Source: Anastrepha obliqua
Taxonomy: Eukaryota > Arthropoda > Insecta > Diptera > Tephritidae
Assembly (NCBI RefSeq): GCF_027943255.1
Contig: NC_072896.1
Span: 120,745,879 to 120,809,878 of the forward strand
Length of the DNA stretch: 64,000 nt
Direction of reading: 5' to 3'
Part shown: one piece after another, positions 1 to 11,000 of the stretch
Numbering within the stretch: the first letter of the stretch is position 1
Layout of the letters: each line of letters opens with the position of its first letter
The notes under the pieces: model-generated
What the model was told of the DNA's origin: nothing
Database searches by the model: none
Seen by the model: only the letters and a program-made list of their open reading frames with translations
Position numbers and translations under genes: made by a program

Positions 1-233
1 GGCATGAAAAATACTCTGTACTAAAGCATTCACCAACAGCTTCCATTTGATACCCATATTGTACGTTTTGACCTATATCTCGAGCCCTATTTCCAAAATA
101 AAATATAATCCATGTTACTCGTGATGTAGCTTTCGAATGGTGAAAGAATTTTTAAAATCGGTCCAGTAGTTTTTGAGCCTATTCATTACAAACAAACATA
201 GTTTTCCTCTTTATAATATTAGTATAGACAACA
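1..233 (+). repeat. Dispersed repeat, copy 1 (RTE-like 3' tail)
   Basis: This stretch is repeated almost word for word at 26431-26972. Shared landmarks are the phrase around ttccatttgatacccatatt, the segment ggtccagtagtttttgagcc, and the end tataatattagtatagacaacat. The copy here lacks about 30 bp present in the other copy (the acatacacatccgaaggtta part). The terminal phrase resembles the 3' ends of RTE-type non-LTR retrotransposons common in insects, but no coding part is present, so the class is uncertain. It is probably truncated by the window edge. Confidence 0.7.
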
Positions 234-414
234 TTGTGTAGATACAACCAAACACATACACAACAAACCGATGTATTGTGTAAATATGTAACTAAAAGAA
301 CGCAGTTGATCTCTACGGGATGAGTTTTGCTCAGTTTTGTGCTCGTTAGGGGCTGCGGTAAGGAACTGGGTACGTCGTTCACTGTTTTCAGCATTAGAAG
401 CACATTAGAATGCT

Positions 415-890
415 CCAAGAATGATAGAACACACGATGGTGCCTTCCGAATTCGCCGCGTCGTACGAGTCCATCGATAAACAAACAAAAGGAGGGGACTT
501 TCTTGTTTGTGCAGCAGAAGAGTAGGCACAAGCAATGGAAACAACCAAACACGAGAAATTATACGCACACACAGACACTTTCTTGCCACGGCGTCCTCTG
601 CATAAAAACGCAAGCTAACTGCATTTGGAGGCTTTATATTAATTTGTGCACTTCATACTCATTAGTTTGATTAGTTTAAATCTCACAAATCACAATATTA
701 CCAAGCTATTCACTGAATATTCACAAACATGTAATTTCTTCTTTTTTTGTTTGTTTTGTTCGTTTGTTTTGTATTGCGAACTGAGCTGATGTCAGACCTG
801 TCAAAAGCGTCAAAAATTAAGTAACTGTTTTTTAATGGCGCCACCTTAGATACTCTCCTTGACTATATCACCTTTAATGAATTCGCCTTG
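415..890 (+). mobile_element. hAT-like MITE, copy A
   Basis: This is a non-coding element beginning CAAGAATGATAG and ending ..CGCCTTG. It matches, in opposite orientation, the element at 13994-14442, and partial copies lie at 13782-13971 and around 23209-23690. Shared internal landmarks are gccttccgaattcgcc near the left end and ggcgccaccttagatactc near the right end. The CAAG..CTTG ends and the 8-bp target duplication of the 13994 copy point to hAT. This copy has an extra 25 bp at the right end and no clear target duplication, so its exact end is uncertain. It lies about 170 bp upstream of the start codon of the divergent Vha68 gene. Confidence 0.7.
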
Positions 891-1061
891 GATAAAATAC
901 ACATAATTGCTTTGCCCAAAATCTGGCAATACCGAAAATGTCATAGAATTTCAATTATACGTACGATTTTAAAAAGGAAAAAACGTTAGCTTAGAAGAAA
1001 ATTTAATTTAATAATATTTAACATTGTCGGTGTTTTAAAGACGTTCCGTAATCATTTTGTT

Positions 1062-3796
1062 ATGTCGTCGGAGTGGTGCACATGTTTTGATGACACAACA
1101 TCCGAGCAAAACCCATGTAATTGCATTGAAAAACCACAGGAATGTGTTTGCGCAGAACCCCCTAAGGCGTCGGCTGCGGCGGCGGCGGCGGAGGCAGCTG
1201 AAGAAAGCTTCCGTTTCGAAATAGATGAGGAAAGTTATGGTCGCGTTTTTGGCGTTTCCGGTCCCGGTAAACTTTGCATTTGCTGAACAATTATTTATAT
1301 ACTGCCGTACTTTTCATTTATTTATACTCGTAACTTCCGTAATAATTAGTTGTTACCGCTGAGAATATGGCTGGCTCTGCCATGTACGAATTGGTGCGTG
1401 TCGGTTACTTTGAACTTGTGGGCGAAATTATTCGTCTTGAAGGAGATATGGCCACAATTCAAGTGTATGAAGAAACTTCTGGTGTCACAGTTGGTGACCC
1501 TGTATTGAAGACGGGCAAGCCCCTTTCGGTGGAATTGGGTCCAGGTATAATGGGGAGCATCTTCGATGGAATACAACGTCCGCTACGTAGCATAAACGAA
1601 CTCACAAACTCCATTTATATACCGAAAGGCATAAATGTTAAGAGTTTATCGCGAGACATAGGCTGGCAGTTCGAGCCAGGAAAGATTTCTGAGGGATCGC
1701 ATGTTACTGGTGGTGATATTCTTGGAGTCGTACAAGAAAACACCCTGGTGAAACATAAGATACTTGTGAATCCACATGAAAAAGGTACTGTGCTATTTAT
1801 AGCACCCCCTGGTCAATACACTGTGGATGATATTGTACTAGAAACGGAATTCGATGGTATTGTAACCGAGCACACCATGTTACAAGTATGGCCCGTGCGT
1901 CAACCTCGTCCTGTTGTTGAAAAGCTGCCAGCAAATCATCCATTGTTAACCGGACAACGTGTATTGGACTCGCTGTTCCCATGCGTCTTGGGTGGCACCA
2001 CTGCCATACCGGGGGCGTTTGGATGTGGCAAAACCGTTATTTCGCAGGTGAGAGTTTCACCCCAAATTTTACTTGAATTGCTTGCGGTTTGAATTCATTC
2101 CTTAGGTCCTGTTTTTCGTGCTATTTTAACTATACCTACAGTTAAATAAAGTTCAAACACTAAATGTTGCAATGTTCAACTCTGTTTAAAAATTCACCTC
2201 AGTTAGGCTAGTACTGGAAATCGGGCCCTTAAAAATGTTTGACTTTAATAAATAAAAAAAAGTAAATAATATAAAAATAAAACAATTAAATAAAAAAACA
2301 AATTTCACACAAAAAAAAACATTAATAAATTAAAAAAAAAAATTTTAATTTTTTTTTTATTTTTTTTTTTAAATAAAAAAAATGTTTAATTTCTATAAAA
2401 TTTTTTTTTAATTTTTTTTTAATTTGTTTTAACTTTTTTTTGTTTTTTTTTTACTTTTGTTTAATTTTCTTTTTTTTTAATTTTTTTTTAAATTGTATTT
2501 TTATGTGTTTTTAATTTTTTTTAATTTGTTTTTTAACTTTTGCTTTTATTTTTTTTTTTATTTTTTTTATATTTTTTTTTATATTTTTTTTTTATATTTT
2601 TTTTTTTAATTTTCACTCAGTCATATTGCTACCTTTTTTGAAAACTTGCATTTTCACGTCCTTCTAGGCATTATCCAAATACTCCAACTCTGACGTCATT
2701 GTTTATGTCGGTTGTGGTGAACGTGGTAACGAGATGTCTGAAGTATTGCGTGATTTCCCCGAATTGTCTGTTGAAATTGACGGTGTCACCGAGTCCATCA
2801 TGAAGCGTACCACTCTGGTGGCCAATACCTCCAACATGCCTGTCGCTGCTCGTGAAGCCTCCATTTACACCGGTATCACACTATCCGAATACTTCCGTGA
2901 TATGGGTTACAACGTATCTATGATGGCTGATTCCACCTCCCGTTGGGCCGAGGCGCTACGTGAAATTTCTGGTCGTTTGGCTGAAATGCCTGCCGATTCT
3001 GGTTATCCAGCCTACTTGGGTGCTCGTCTCGCCTCGTTCTACGAACGTGCTGGTCGTGTCAAAGCTTTAGGTAACCCCGAACGTGAGGGCTCCGTTTCTA
3101 TTGTCGGTGCTGTGTCGCCACCTGGTGGTGATTTCTCCGATCCGGTTACCTCGGCCACGCTGAGTATTGTACAAGTGTTCTGGGGCTTGGACAAGAAGTT
3201 GGCACAACGCAAGCACTTTCCGTCAGTGAATTGGTTAATCTCATATTCGAAATATATGCGTGCGCTAGACGAATATTACGAGGAAAATTACCCTGAGTTT
3301 GTTGCTTTACGCGTAAAGGTAAAGGAGATATTGCAGGAGGAGGAGGATTTGTCGGAAATCGTGCAGCTGGTAGGCAAAGCATCACTGGCCGAAACGGACA
3401 AAGTGACACTGGAGGTGGCAAAGCTAATTAAAGACGATTTCCTGCAACAGAATTCATATTCAGAATATGACCGTTTTTGCCCTTTCTACAAGACGGTGGG
3501 CATGCTGCACAATATAATCACTTTCTACGACCAGTCACGCAATGCAATCGAAATAACAGCATCGGATGAGAATCGGGTTACTTGGACCGAAATACGTCAG
3601 GAAATGGGAAATATACTGTACGAGCTGTCGTCAATGAAATTTAAGGTAAGTGCGATTTACCTTTCGTTGAATATCAAAGTAAAGAATTTTATTAATTGGT
3701 TAGGACGCACACAAAGATGGGGAACGCAGAATTAGGCGTGAATATAAAAAATTGAACGATGAAATAAATTCGGCATTTAACCGGCTATTGGAATGA
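1062..3796 (+). CDS. V-ATPase catalytic subunit A, divergent paralogue with Cys-rich N-terminus (4 exons)
   Basis: This is a paralogue of the ATP-hydrolysing A subunit of the V1 sector of the vacuolar proton pump. I join exons 1062-1266, 1350-2047, 2668-3645 and 3704-3796, all with GT..AG borders and in frame, giving 657 residues against the usual 614-617. The intron positions and the sizes of exons 2, 3 and 4 (698, 978 and 93 nt) equal those of the gene at 15330-17417. The P-loop GAFGCGKT sits at residues 290-297. The [19 protein letters not shown] and PPGGDFSDP motifs are intact, so the catalytic machinery looks functional. The oddity is residues 1-57, which replace the normal 13 or so residues: CxC pairs at C6/C8, C19/C21 and C28/C30, then a run of alanines, before the conserved YGRVF core. 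The C-terminal exon (DAHKDGERR..) and the second half of exon 3 are also diverged. It may correspond to the third, testis-biased Drosophila paralogue (Vha68-3), but orthology is inference. Confidence 0.93.
2245..2625. repeat. A/T homopolymer-rich low-complexity block in intron 2
   Basis: Most of the 620-bp intron 2 of the divergent Vha68 gene consists of poly-A and poly-T runs with almost no G or C. The same intron in the paralogue (16469-16575) is only 107 bp. The acceptor ttcacgtccttctag lies just beyond the block and looks normal. Confidence 0.9.
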
Positions 3797-3943
3797 ATTG
3801 ATTCAGTAGACGTCGTTAAATTTACTGCATTACATGTTTTAATTTTTATCAATTATTTATTGTTCTATCTACTAATTTCAAATAGCGTTTGATTATAAAT
3901 TTATTTCCAATCAAAATACACGCAAAATCTTCTGACGGCGTGG

Positions 3944-4024
3944 AATAAATCAAAACTAATTTTTATAAATATTTAATTAACATAAATGAAAAAAAACTGT
4001 TACTGTTGTGGCGCTCACAATAAA
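3944..4024 (+). other. Candidate poly(A) signals of the divergent Vha68 gene
   Basis: Two AATAAA hexamers lie 148 and 223 bp after the stop codon, at 3944-3949 and 4019-4024. Either could end the transcript. A third AATAAA at about 3765 lies inside the last coding exon and is not credible as the signal. Confidence 0.4.
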
Positions 4025-4029
4025 AGCAG

Positions 4030-4609
4030 TGCGACATATTGCAAGGTCTTGGATGTTTATTTATTTTTTACTCTCAAAGTTTCATCAAAATTTCAAACTT
4101 TTTAGTCAGAATTTTTAGAAATAAATTTACACTTCAGCTGAAAGCTTCCGTTGCTAGCGCTGCATTATATTTTTGTTTATTTAACAATTTTAATGTTATT
4201 AAAGCTTTTAAAATAAAAAAAATAATAAAAATAAAAATTGTACTTACGAAAAAAAGGCGATTTGAGGTTCACCAATTGAGGTAATATTTTTAGTATTTGA
4301 CTGCTATTGGATAGTTAGAAATTTTCTCCTGCGACAAGGCTGTTAATCCAACAACAACTAAAATAATATGGGTTTTTTGATGATTACACTTGCGTGCGCA
4401 ACTGGGTCAAGCGGCTAAAATCGATATTTATTGATTTGTATCGAAAGAGATACGTTTATGCTTGTTTTTTTGCTTTATTAGTGTATGCATTATACATTTT
4501 TTTGAAATTGATTGAGAAAACAACGTAACCCTAACCTAACCTAACCATGAGATCCTCGTACTTTTATGACAGATTCACCATCATCTTTGATGAAATTTCA
4601 TTTTGCTTA
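4030..4609. other. Intergenic, no gene seen
   Basis: AT-rich DNA with no credible coding sequence. A short CCTAA tract (about 4526-4546) resembles the 3' tails of LINEs seen elsewhere in the window (see 11411) rather than telomeric DNA. Confidence 0.6.
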
Positions 4610-5345
4610 TCTCTCAAAGGGAAAAATATCAAAAAAGTACATGAACGCAAAACCAATTACATTTTTGGCGAAAAAATTCACAAAAAAAAAAAGAAGTGCG
4701 TGTAGCGTAGTACACATTACACAAGTAAAACTTTCAAGGCAGACCAAGAAAGAGGAAGAGACCCGAGAGAGAGAGAGAGAGAGAAAGAATATATATCTAA
4801 ATAAATTCACAACATTTGCAGAGAATACAAATAAACAAAATTTACAAAAAGCGGAGAAGGGTCGACCGGTGTAGGTAAACGTCGGACACAAACCGTGGCA
4901 ACAACGTGCACTACTCCGCGCATAAATTACCGCAAGGCAATACCAATAAATCCAACGTCGGAAGCACTTTATTGTACGCACAAGCACTAGCAAAGAAACG
5001 GAAATAAGCGCCAAAAAGTAGGCAACAAAAAAAACGCCAAAAAATTGGGACCAAAAACGCCCCAAACAGTAGGCACCAAAAATATACTTCCTACAAGTTT
5101 GCACCAAGAAACAAGCGCCAAAAAGTAGGCAGTGTTATTTTTCACTTGAAATTAGCAACCACAAAGAAAAACTCAGGAAAAATAGCCTAAAGTATATCTA
5201 AGATATAGATAAGGTATAGCTCTCTCTCCTTTTCCTCAACCGTATATCGTTTTTCTCTCTCGCGGAACGAAAATGCCCAAAACGTTGCATGGCCTTACTT
5301 TCCATTATCGGTCGTCCATCGACGCCTAAGAAGTTTCACTTCAAA
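4610..5345 (+). repeat. Dispersed ~700-bp repeat, copy 1
   Basis: This region is repeated at 33165-33845 with the same order of landmarks: gtgcgtgtagcgtagtacaca; a (GA)n tract; ggagaagggtcga; several gcgccaaaaagtaggca units; tagctctctctc; and gcctaagaagtttcacttca. A short piece (acatgaacgcaaaa with flanks) also recurs near 11350-11395. No long reading frame is shared between the copies. It could be the LTR or 5' region of a retroelement, but I cannot name the family. Confidence 0.75.
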
Positions 5346-7399
5346 AATTCTTCCAGCACCGGAGTTTGTTATTGCCCCTGGACCGTTCCCCCCTACAATC
5401 AGTTGTTCTACGCAGCATTCGATCGAAAAATCGAAACTTTTGAAAAAAAAAATCCTTCGATCAGGCACGAGTTTTTTATGTTTCCAAAAGCAGTATAAAT
5501 TAAATTGAAATCTAACAAGCAGTTTTAAGTTACAGTGATCACCAGTTCAAAAAACATAATTTTGAGAAAAACGCATTTAAAATTGCTTTGAAAATTCTGA
5601 CTCTCCCTAACCCCTTAAGTATACTTAGATTGGAAGCCACTTCATCTTCTTCCAAGCACTTTACTGTATCAAAATTGAGTATATAATTGCCTATTTGAAA
5701 AATGTTCAGAAAAGTTGAGTAAAAAGTGTGAAATTTTGAAGAGAATTTACCGAATTTTTACAAATTTTATACAAAGTTCGAAACTAGGCTTTATACGCTT
5801 CTTTTGGTAGTATGGACTATATTTTTACAAAAAAAAAAATTTATTACAAAATAAACAATCAAAACATGTCAAATGAGGTGAGGTGTTCACTTTCTTTTGA
5901 CGCTGACTGCATATAGTTTCCGATTCAAATGAAGCCAAACTCTGCCAGCGGAAAGCGTGATTGGAATACAGTAAGAATAATAATATCAACACCCAATGAG
6001 TTTGAACATAAACCCTCTTTGTTTGCTTTTACCTCAGCGCAGTTAAATGGCAAATAAATTGCTTTGAGCGCTGAAATGAATTTACAATTTTTGCATAGAA
6101 TTGGCAAAAAATAATAATGAGGAATAACTACGAATGTCCAAGGCGCCTTTTTGAGTGCTTTAGTGTGCAGGCCATTTAATATATAGCCACCCATACACTT
6201 ATCCACATAATTTGCAATTCAGCGCTTTTGCTGCTTTTTAGAATAGCTAAAGTGTGCTCTCTCTTTTACTGCCCACCAAATGATCTCGACTAGCTTAGAC
6301 TTTACACTGTTATCCACTTGTTATCCCATGGCTAACAAATACATCCTTCAGTTGTAGCTGATAGTTTTTTCCCGCTGGCTCTGCCTTTCAGCACCTCGTC
6401 AACCCACTTTACGGTTTTATTCACACGACCGTCACCAGAAGTGAAGCCTTGGCAGGTTTATTACGCTATCAAAATCAAGCGCGCAACTGGCCGCATACTG
6501 CGCTTTTCATCACATGTGCAGATTTTCATGTTGAAATGAAATTTTCTTTGTTGACGCGCGCATTTTATTTTTATTGTGGCCATTTTATGTGTACGGTCAA
6601 CCAACAACAATACTGACGCATATACCTATGTATGTGTGTATATAAACATATATATGTATGCACATACATACATTGTTGGCGACGTGTCATGTTTAGCAAA
6701 GTGGAACGCCACAAGCACTCACTTCACCTGCTGCGTCGCATTTGTGGCAGGAGACCGAAATTTATTGTTGGCTCACAATGTGGCGAGTTTAAATGTTTTT
6801 AATATTTTAGCACTTTTGAGTCATAAATTGTGAAGTTTCCGCTTCTTGCGATTTTGTTTTTGTTTTTTACTTTTAATATGCAACCACACGCGTGAGCATA
6901 GCTTTCCGCGCGCAGTTAACTTCCACTTTTTACAAGGTTTGATGCATAATGAATGATATTGAAGTTTTACAACTTTTGAGGAAATGCGAAACAGATTTGT
7001 TACACAGAGAGTTGCTGTTCCTATAAGTAACAAACTAAAAGTGATGAACTTCTAGAAAAAACTTAAAGTTCTAATTCAAAAAATATTTAACGAGGGAATG
7101 TGGCATGTAAACATGCAAGAAAATATAAAAATGAAATGTACAGCCATGGTCATATAAATATCACATTTAGACTTTGAAAGCAAAGAGTTGAATATATTTT
7201 TAAATAATTATTTTTTATTCGGGAAAAAGCAACATAAAAAATAAAGAACTAATTTACTTCCACTTTAAAAGAAAAAAATGGTCACAAGGAATTTCTGTTC
7301 TGATTTAATTTACGAGAACGTTGATAACTCACGAAACCTCCTGGACACATACATAAATAGCACATTGTAAAAAATTCCAAATAAAAGCAGAAATAGTAA
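5346..7399. other. Intergenic, no gene seen
   Basis: I see no conserved coding sequence, RNA gene or clear repeat boundary here. There is a short TATATGTATG-type microsatellite near 6620-6670. Short open frames in this stretch lack domain similarity and look accidental. Confidence 0.55.
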
Positions 7400-7454
7400 A
7401 CAAATGAGATAGTTAAGTAATAATATTGTTTTACCAGAATAGTATTTTGTACTA

Positions 7455-8366
7455 AAGGGTGGGCCATGTAAAATTTGCTTTTTGAATCGGCTATAAAAAA
7501 AAACTAATCAATATTTTTTTAAACTTTTTCTTTTTATTTCGAAGATGGAACATTGTCATTTATGAATGGAAAATAATATCGTTCAAATGACTGCCACGAC
7601 TGGCTTTACAGTAGGCCATTCGATCAACCCAATTTTTAAGCACATTTTCGATTGTTTGGGCTCCAATTTCATGAATGGCAACTTCGATTTCGTGTTTTAA
7701 AGCATCAATCGTCTCTGGATGGTTCGCATAGCATTTGTCTTTAACGGCTCCCACAAAAATAGTCCAACGGGCTTAAATCACAGCTCCGAGGCGGCCAACT
7801 GATATCGGAATTCAAAAACGGTAGCCAAAAGTTCGAGTGTAACTTTGGCAGTGTGACAAGTTGCACCGTCCTGTTGAAACCAAATGTCGTCCATGGCATC
7901 CTCTTCAATTTTTGGAATCAAAAACTCGTTGAGCATGTCACGGTAACCCTCGCCATTTACTGTAACCGCGGCTCCTCGCTCATTTTCGAAAAAAATGGCC
8001 CGATCATGCCGCCAGACCAAAAACCGCACCAAACAGTGACTCGTAGTGGATGCATTTGCTTCTCTACAGTAACGTGTGGATTTTCTGAGCCCCAAATTCG
8101 ACAATTTTGCTTATTGATGTAGCCACCGATGTGGAAATGAGCTTCATCAGAAAATATGATTTTTCGGTTCTCACAGTTTGAGTAGAAGACTCACAACTTT
8201 GGAAATAGATTTTCAATGTTTCCCAATTGTGTTCAAGCGTATAGCGTCCCATTTCGTAAATGTCAAACCTTTAAGTAAATTATGAACACATTTGACATGT
8301 CAGTTGTGTTACCATTCTCAGAAAAAATAGGTGGTTCAAAAAACAAACGCAATATGGCCCACCCTG
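7455..8366 (-). mobile_element. DD41D (rosa-type) mariner-like element inserted in the Tc1-like gene
   Basis: The 912-bp element is flanked by TA on both sides (7453-7454 and 8367-8368). Its terminal inverted repeats read AGGGTGGGCCAT. The minus strand encodes a degenerate transposase with WFQQDGATCHTA, VTVNGEGYRDML and the C-terminal NWVDRM..SRGSHLNDIIFH. It interrupts the last codons of the Tc1-like transposase: dropping the element and one TA rejoins GY with STKY. Frameshifts make the transposase inactive, and the N-terminal DNA-binding region is mostly missing. The same family recurs at 10073-11000, 34020-34345, 41840-42890 and 50750-51850. Confidence 0.87.
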
Positions 8367-8512
8367 TATATCCATCGTTTTTGATTACTTCTTCAAGCCG
8401 TCACTCTACGCTTTCTACAAGCTTGGGGCATCTTTCCTTTGGAATCGAGTACCAAGCCTCCTCAACTGCGGCCCACAAATCATCAAAATTTTTGTTAGCG
8501 ATTTTGACCTTA

Positions 8513-9248
8513 GGGGTAACACCACTGTAGAAATTTCAAAAAATTGATTTTTTTTTACAAGCTTAAAAAATTCTTTGGACCTTTTAAAATGCAGAACAAA
8601 AAGTTTTATACGTTACCGAAGTCTATTTCATAAATATTTTAAGCTTTTAACCAAGCGTTAGTGACTGCTACCTAACGACTTCTCCAAATTTCCAAACTTT
8701 AAACCCGTTTTTCACAAAACACGTTTTCTGAAATTGGCACGCAGCATAACTCAAACAATTTTAAATATTTTTAATCAGGTTTTTCACTACATCTGTATAA
8801 TAACCTTCTTAAGAGAAGAGCGTAGGGGATTTTCGATAGATTAATTTAAACGATTGTTATAATTATTTAAGTGCCGTTTTTTTAGTCCAAAATAGAGTTT
8901 TTTCCTTCAAATGCTTGCTAATTCCACAAAAATAAATATTTCTTAAATCCCCTACGTGTTTCTCTAGCTATTCTTATCTAGATTAAGAAAAAAAATGTTT
9001 CTTTGTTCCAGATTAAAATTTGCACCCTCTGTGCTGCGTGCCGCGGAGCTCCTTCAAGAGAAACCACATTACAAAAATGTCTCCAATGCCGCCATTTTGT
9101 AAAATTTTTCGATCAAACTTCGTAGTTTTGTATTTTAGTATATAAGTAATAACTTCCCAAATCAGAGTGATTGTTTCCCCTTTCCTTCTATACAAAAAAA
9201 TTCTTTAAAAATCGTGTTTATTTTACGCGTGTACAGTGGTGTTACCCC
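8513..9248. mobile_element. 736-bp non-coding MITE with 17-bp TIRs and TTA target duplication (PIF/Harbinger-like)
   Basis: Perfect 17-bp inverted termini GGGGTAACACCACTGTA lie at 8513-8529 and 9232-9248. They are flanked by the direct repeat TTA at 8510-8512 and 9249-9251. The element splits the Tc1-like transposase between ENLWNDIK and VKIANKN. Excision with one TTA restores the codon order, which proves both the boundaries and the 3-bp duplication. No transposase is encoded. A TTA/TAA duplication is characteristic of the PIF/Harbinger superfamily, so that assignment is inferred from the target site only. Confidence 0.87.
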
Positions 9249-10072
9249 TTAATGTCATTCCACAAATTTTCTATAGGATTGAGATCAGGACTCTGCGCCG
9301 GCCAATCCATTACATTATTTTTTTCTCTTCTGAGCCATTGCCTCACTGCAAGTAAGCTTTGGATCATTGTTCTGCATAAATGTCCAATTTAATGGCATAA
9401 ACTCAAACACAAATGGCTCCATTTTATTCTGGAGTATATCTGGATACTGAAATCTATCCATTTTGGCAATCACGCGAACAATCGGCCCAACACCATGCCA
9501 GGAAAAAGCTCCCCAAACCATGATGCTTGCGCCGCCGTGTTTAATCGTTTTTTTGTGAACCTAGGATGTAGCGCTTGATTTTTTGGACGACGTACAATAC
9601 TTTTCCCATCTGGCCCCATCCTATTTATTTTGGTTTCGTCTTTGTGGGCTTTTGCAAAAGGCAAGTCGGTGTTTGATATGTCTTTTTGAGAGAAGTGGTT
9701 TTTTTCAGCTTATCCGGCCAAACAACTGGGCTTCATTAAGTCGCCTTCCTACAAGCTTTCTGGACACCTGTAGACCAGATTCTTGGTTTATTTCAAGCAT
9801 TATTTGCCGTGCCGACTTAAAAGGGTCTGCTTTGCTGTTGCGTTTTATCGCTCTATCCACATTAATAACAGTTTTTCGCGGATTTGGTTTTCTTTCCGTT
9901 TTTCGCTTAGATAGGATGAATCTTTCTTAACTAAATTAAGAGCATTATAAACCATTTTCGAAGAGCACATCATCATTTCAGCTATTTCTGCATAGCTTTT
10001 TCCGTTTTGACTCATACGGTATATAAGAGCTCTTTTTGTCCGGCGTGCAATGTTTTCCACGTCCCATTTTTA

Positions 10073-11000
10073 AAGGGTGTTTTTTTAGAGGTTAAGTTTT
10101 CAAGATGAAATAAAACGTATATAATTTAATGTTATGGCCAAGAATTTAGCTTTATTATAAAAATAAGGGTTTGCCATTATGTTTTAAAAATGATTTCGGG
10201 CAAGTGGCCGCCGCGGCTGGCTCGAATAAATTCCAGCCGAGAGGCCCAATTTTCGACCACTTTTTGCAGCAATTGGGGCCGTATGTCAGCAATAACGCGC
10301 CGAATATTCTCTTCCAAGACGTTAATCGTCTCAGGCTTATCTGCGTAGACAAGCGACTTCACATAGCTCCACAAGAAATAGTCCAGCGGTGTTATATCGC
10401 ACGATCTTGGAGGCCACGCCACAGGTCCACGGCGCGAGATAATGCGCTCACCAAAAGTTTCCTTCAATAAATCGATTGTTGCGTTGGCTGTATGGCATGT
10501 AGCGCCGTCTTGCTGGAACCAAAGGTCGTCCACATCAACATCGTCCAATTCAGGCACGAAAAAGTCATTAATCATGGCTCTATAGCGCTCTCCATTGACT
10601 GTAACATTATGGCCGGCTTCATTTTTAAAGAAATATGGACCAATGATTCCCTCTGCCCATAGAGCACACCAAACAGTGACTTTTTGAGGATGTAACGGCG
10701 TCTCAGCAATGGCTTGTGGATTATGTTCACTCCAAATGCGACAATTTTGCTTATTGACATATCCATTCAACCAAAAGTGAGCTTCATCGCTGAACAAAAT
10801 TTTCTTCGATGCGTCGCGCGAACCGAACCATTATTTTCGTAATAAATTTGCACGATTTGCAAACGTTGTTCAGGTGTAAGTCTATTCATTATGAAATGGC
10901 AAACCAAACTGAGCATAAATCAAGTGACAGCTGTCAAAAAGACCATCTACGAAAAAAGTAGTGCCAACTTGAAAACCTAAACTCTAAAAAAAACACCCTT
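10073..11000 (-). mobile_element. DD41D (rosa-type) mariner-like element, internally deleted
   Basis: This 928-bp element sits between TA dinucleotides (10071-10072 and 11001-11002), with inverted ends AAGGGTGTTTTTTTAGAG. The minus strand carries about 205 open codons (10177-10797) starting FSDEAHFWLNGYVNKQ. The second catalytic Asp is in WFQQDGATCHTA and the third in CDITPLDYFLW. I count 41 residues between the last two, which gives DD41D. The start at 10889 (MNRLTPEQRLQIVQIYY) runs only about 28 residues before a deletion and frameshift join it to the catalytic part, so the DNA-binding domain is missing. It lies five bases upstream of the Tc1-like start codon. Confidence 0.88.

Larger units (their letters stand above)
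7400..10067 (-). pseudogene. Tc1-like transposase, broken by a MITE and a DD41D element
   Basis: Pieces of one Tc1-like transposase read on the minus strand. The start is at 10067 (MGRGKH.., then a frameshift into a helix-turn-helix with SYAEIAEMMMCSS at about 9965-10020). The DDE region follows (MVWGAFSWHGVGPI at about 9480-9521; WPAQSPDLNPIENLWNDI at about 9255-9315). The C-terminus NFDDLWAAVEEAW follows at 8370-8500 and ends GYSTKY across 7454/8369. Removing the 8513-9248 and 7455-8366 insertions, each with one target copy, restores contiguous reading, which shows this is the oldest layer. Additional frameshifts and a stop make it dead. The outer terminal repeats were not found. Confidence 0.85.

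Noticed and set aside
1062..3796. Treating the divergent Vha68 as a processed or dead pseudogene
   Set aside because: It keeps all introns, canonical splice sites, an intact frame of 657 codons and all nucleotide-binding motifs.
4526..4546. CCTAACCTAACC tract resembling the insect telomere repeat TTAGG
   Set aside because: Higher flies lack TTAGG telomeres. The same tract is the tail of a LINE at 11411-11425, so it is a retrotransposon remnant.
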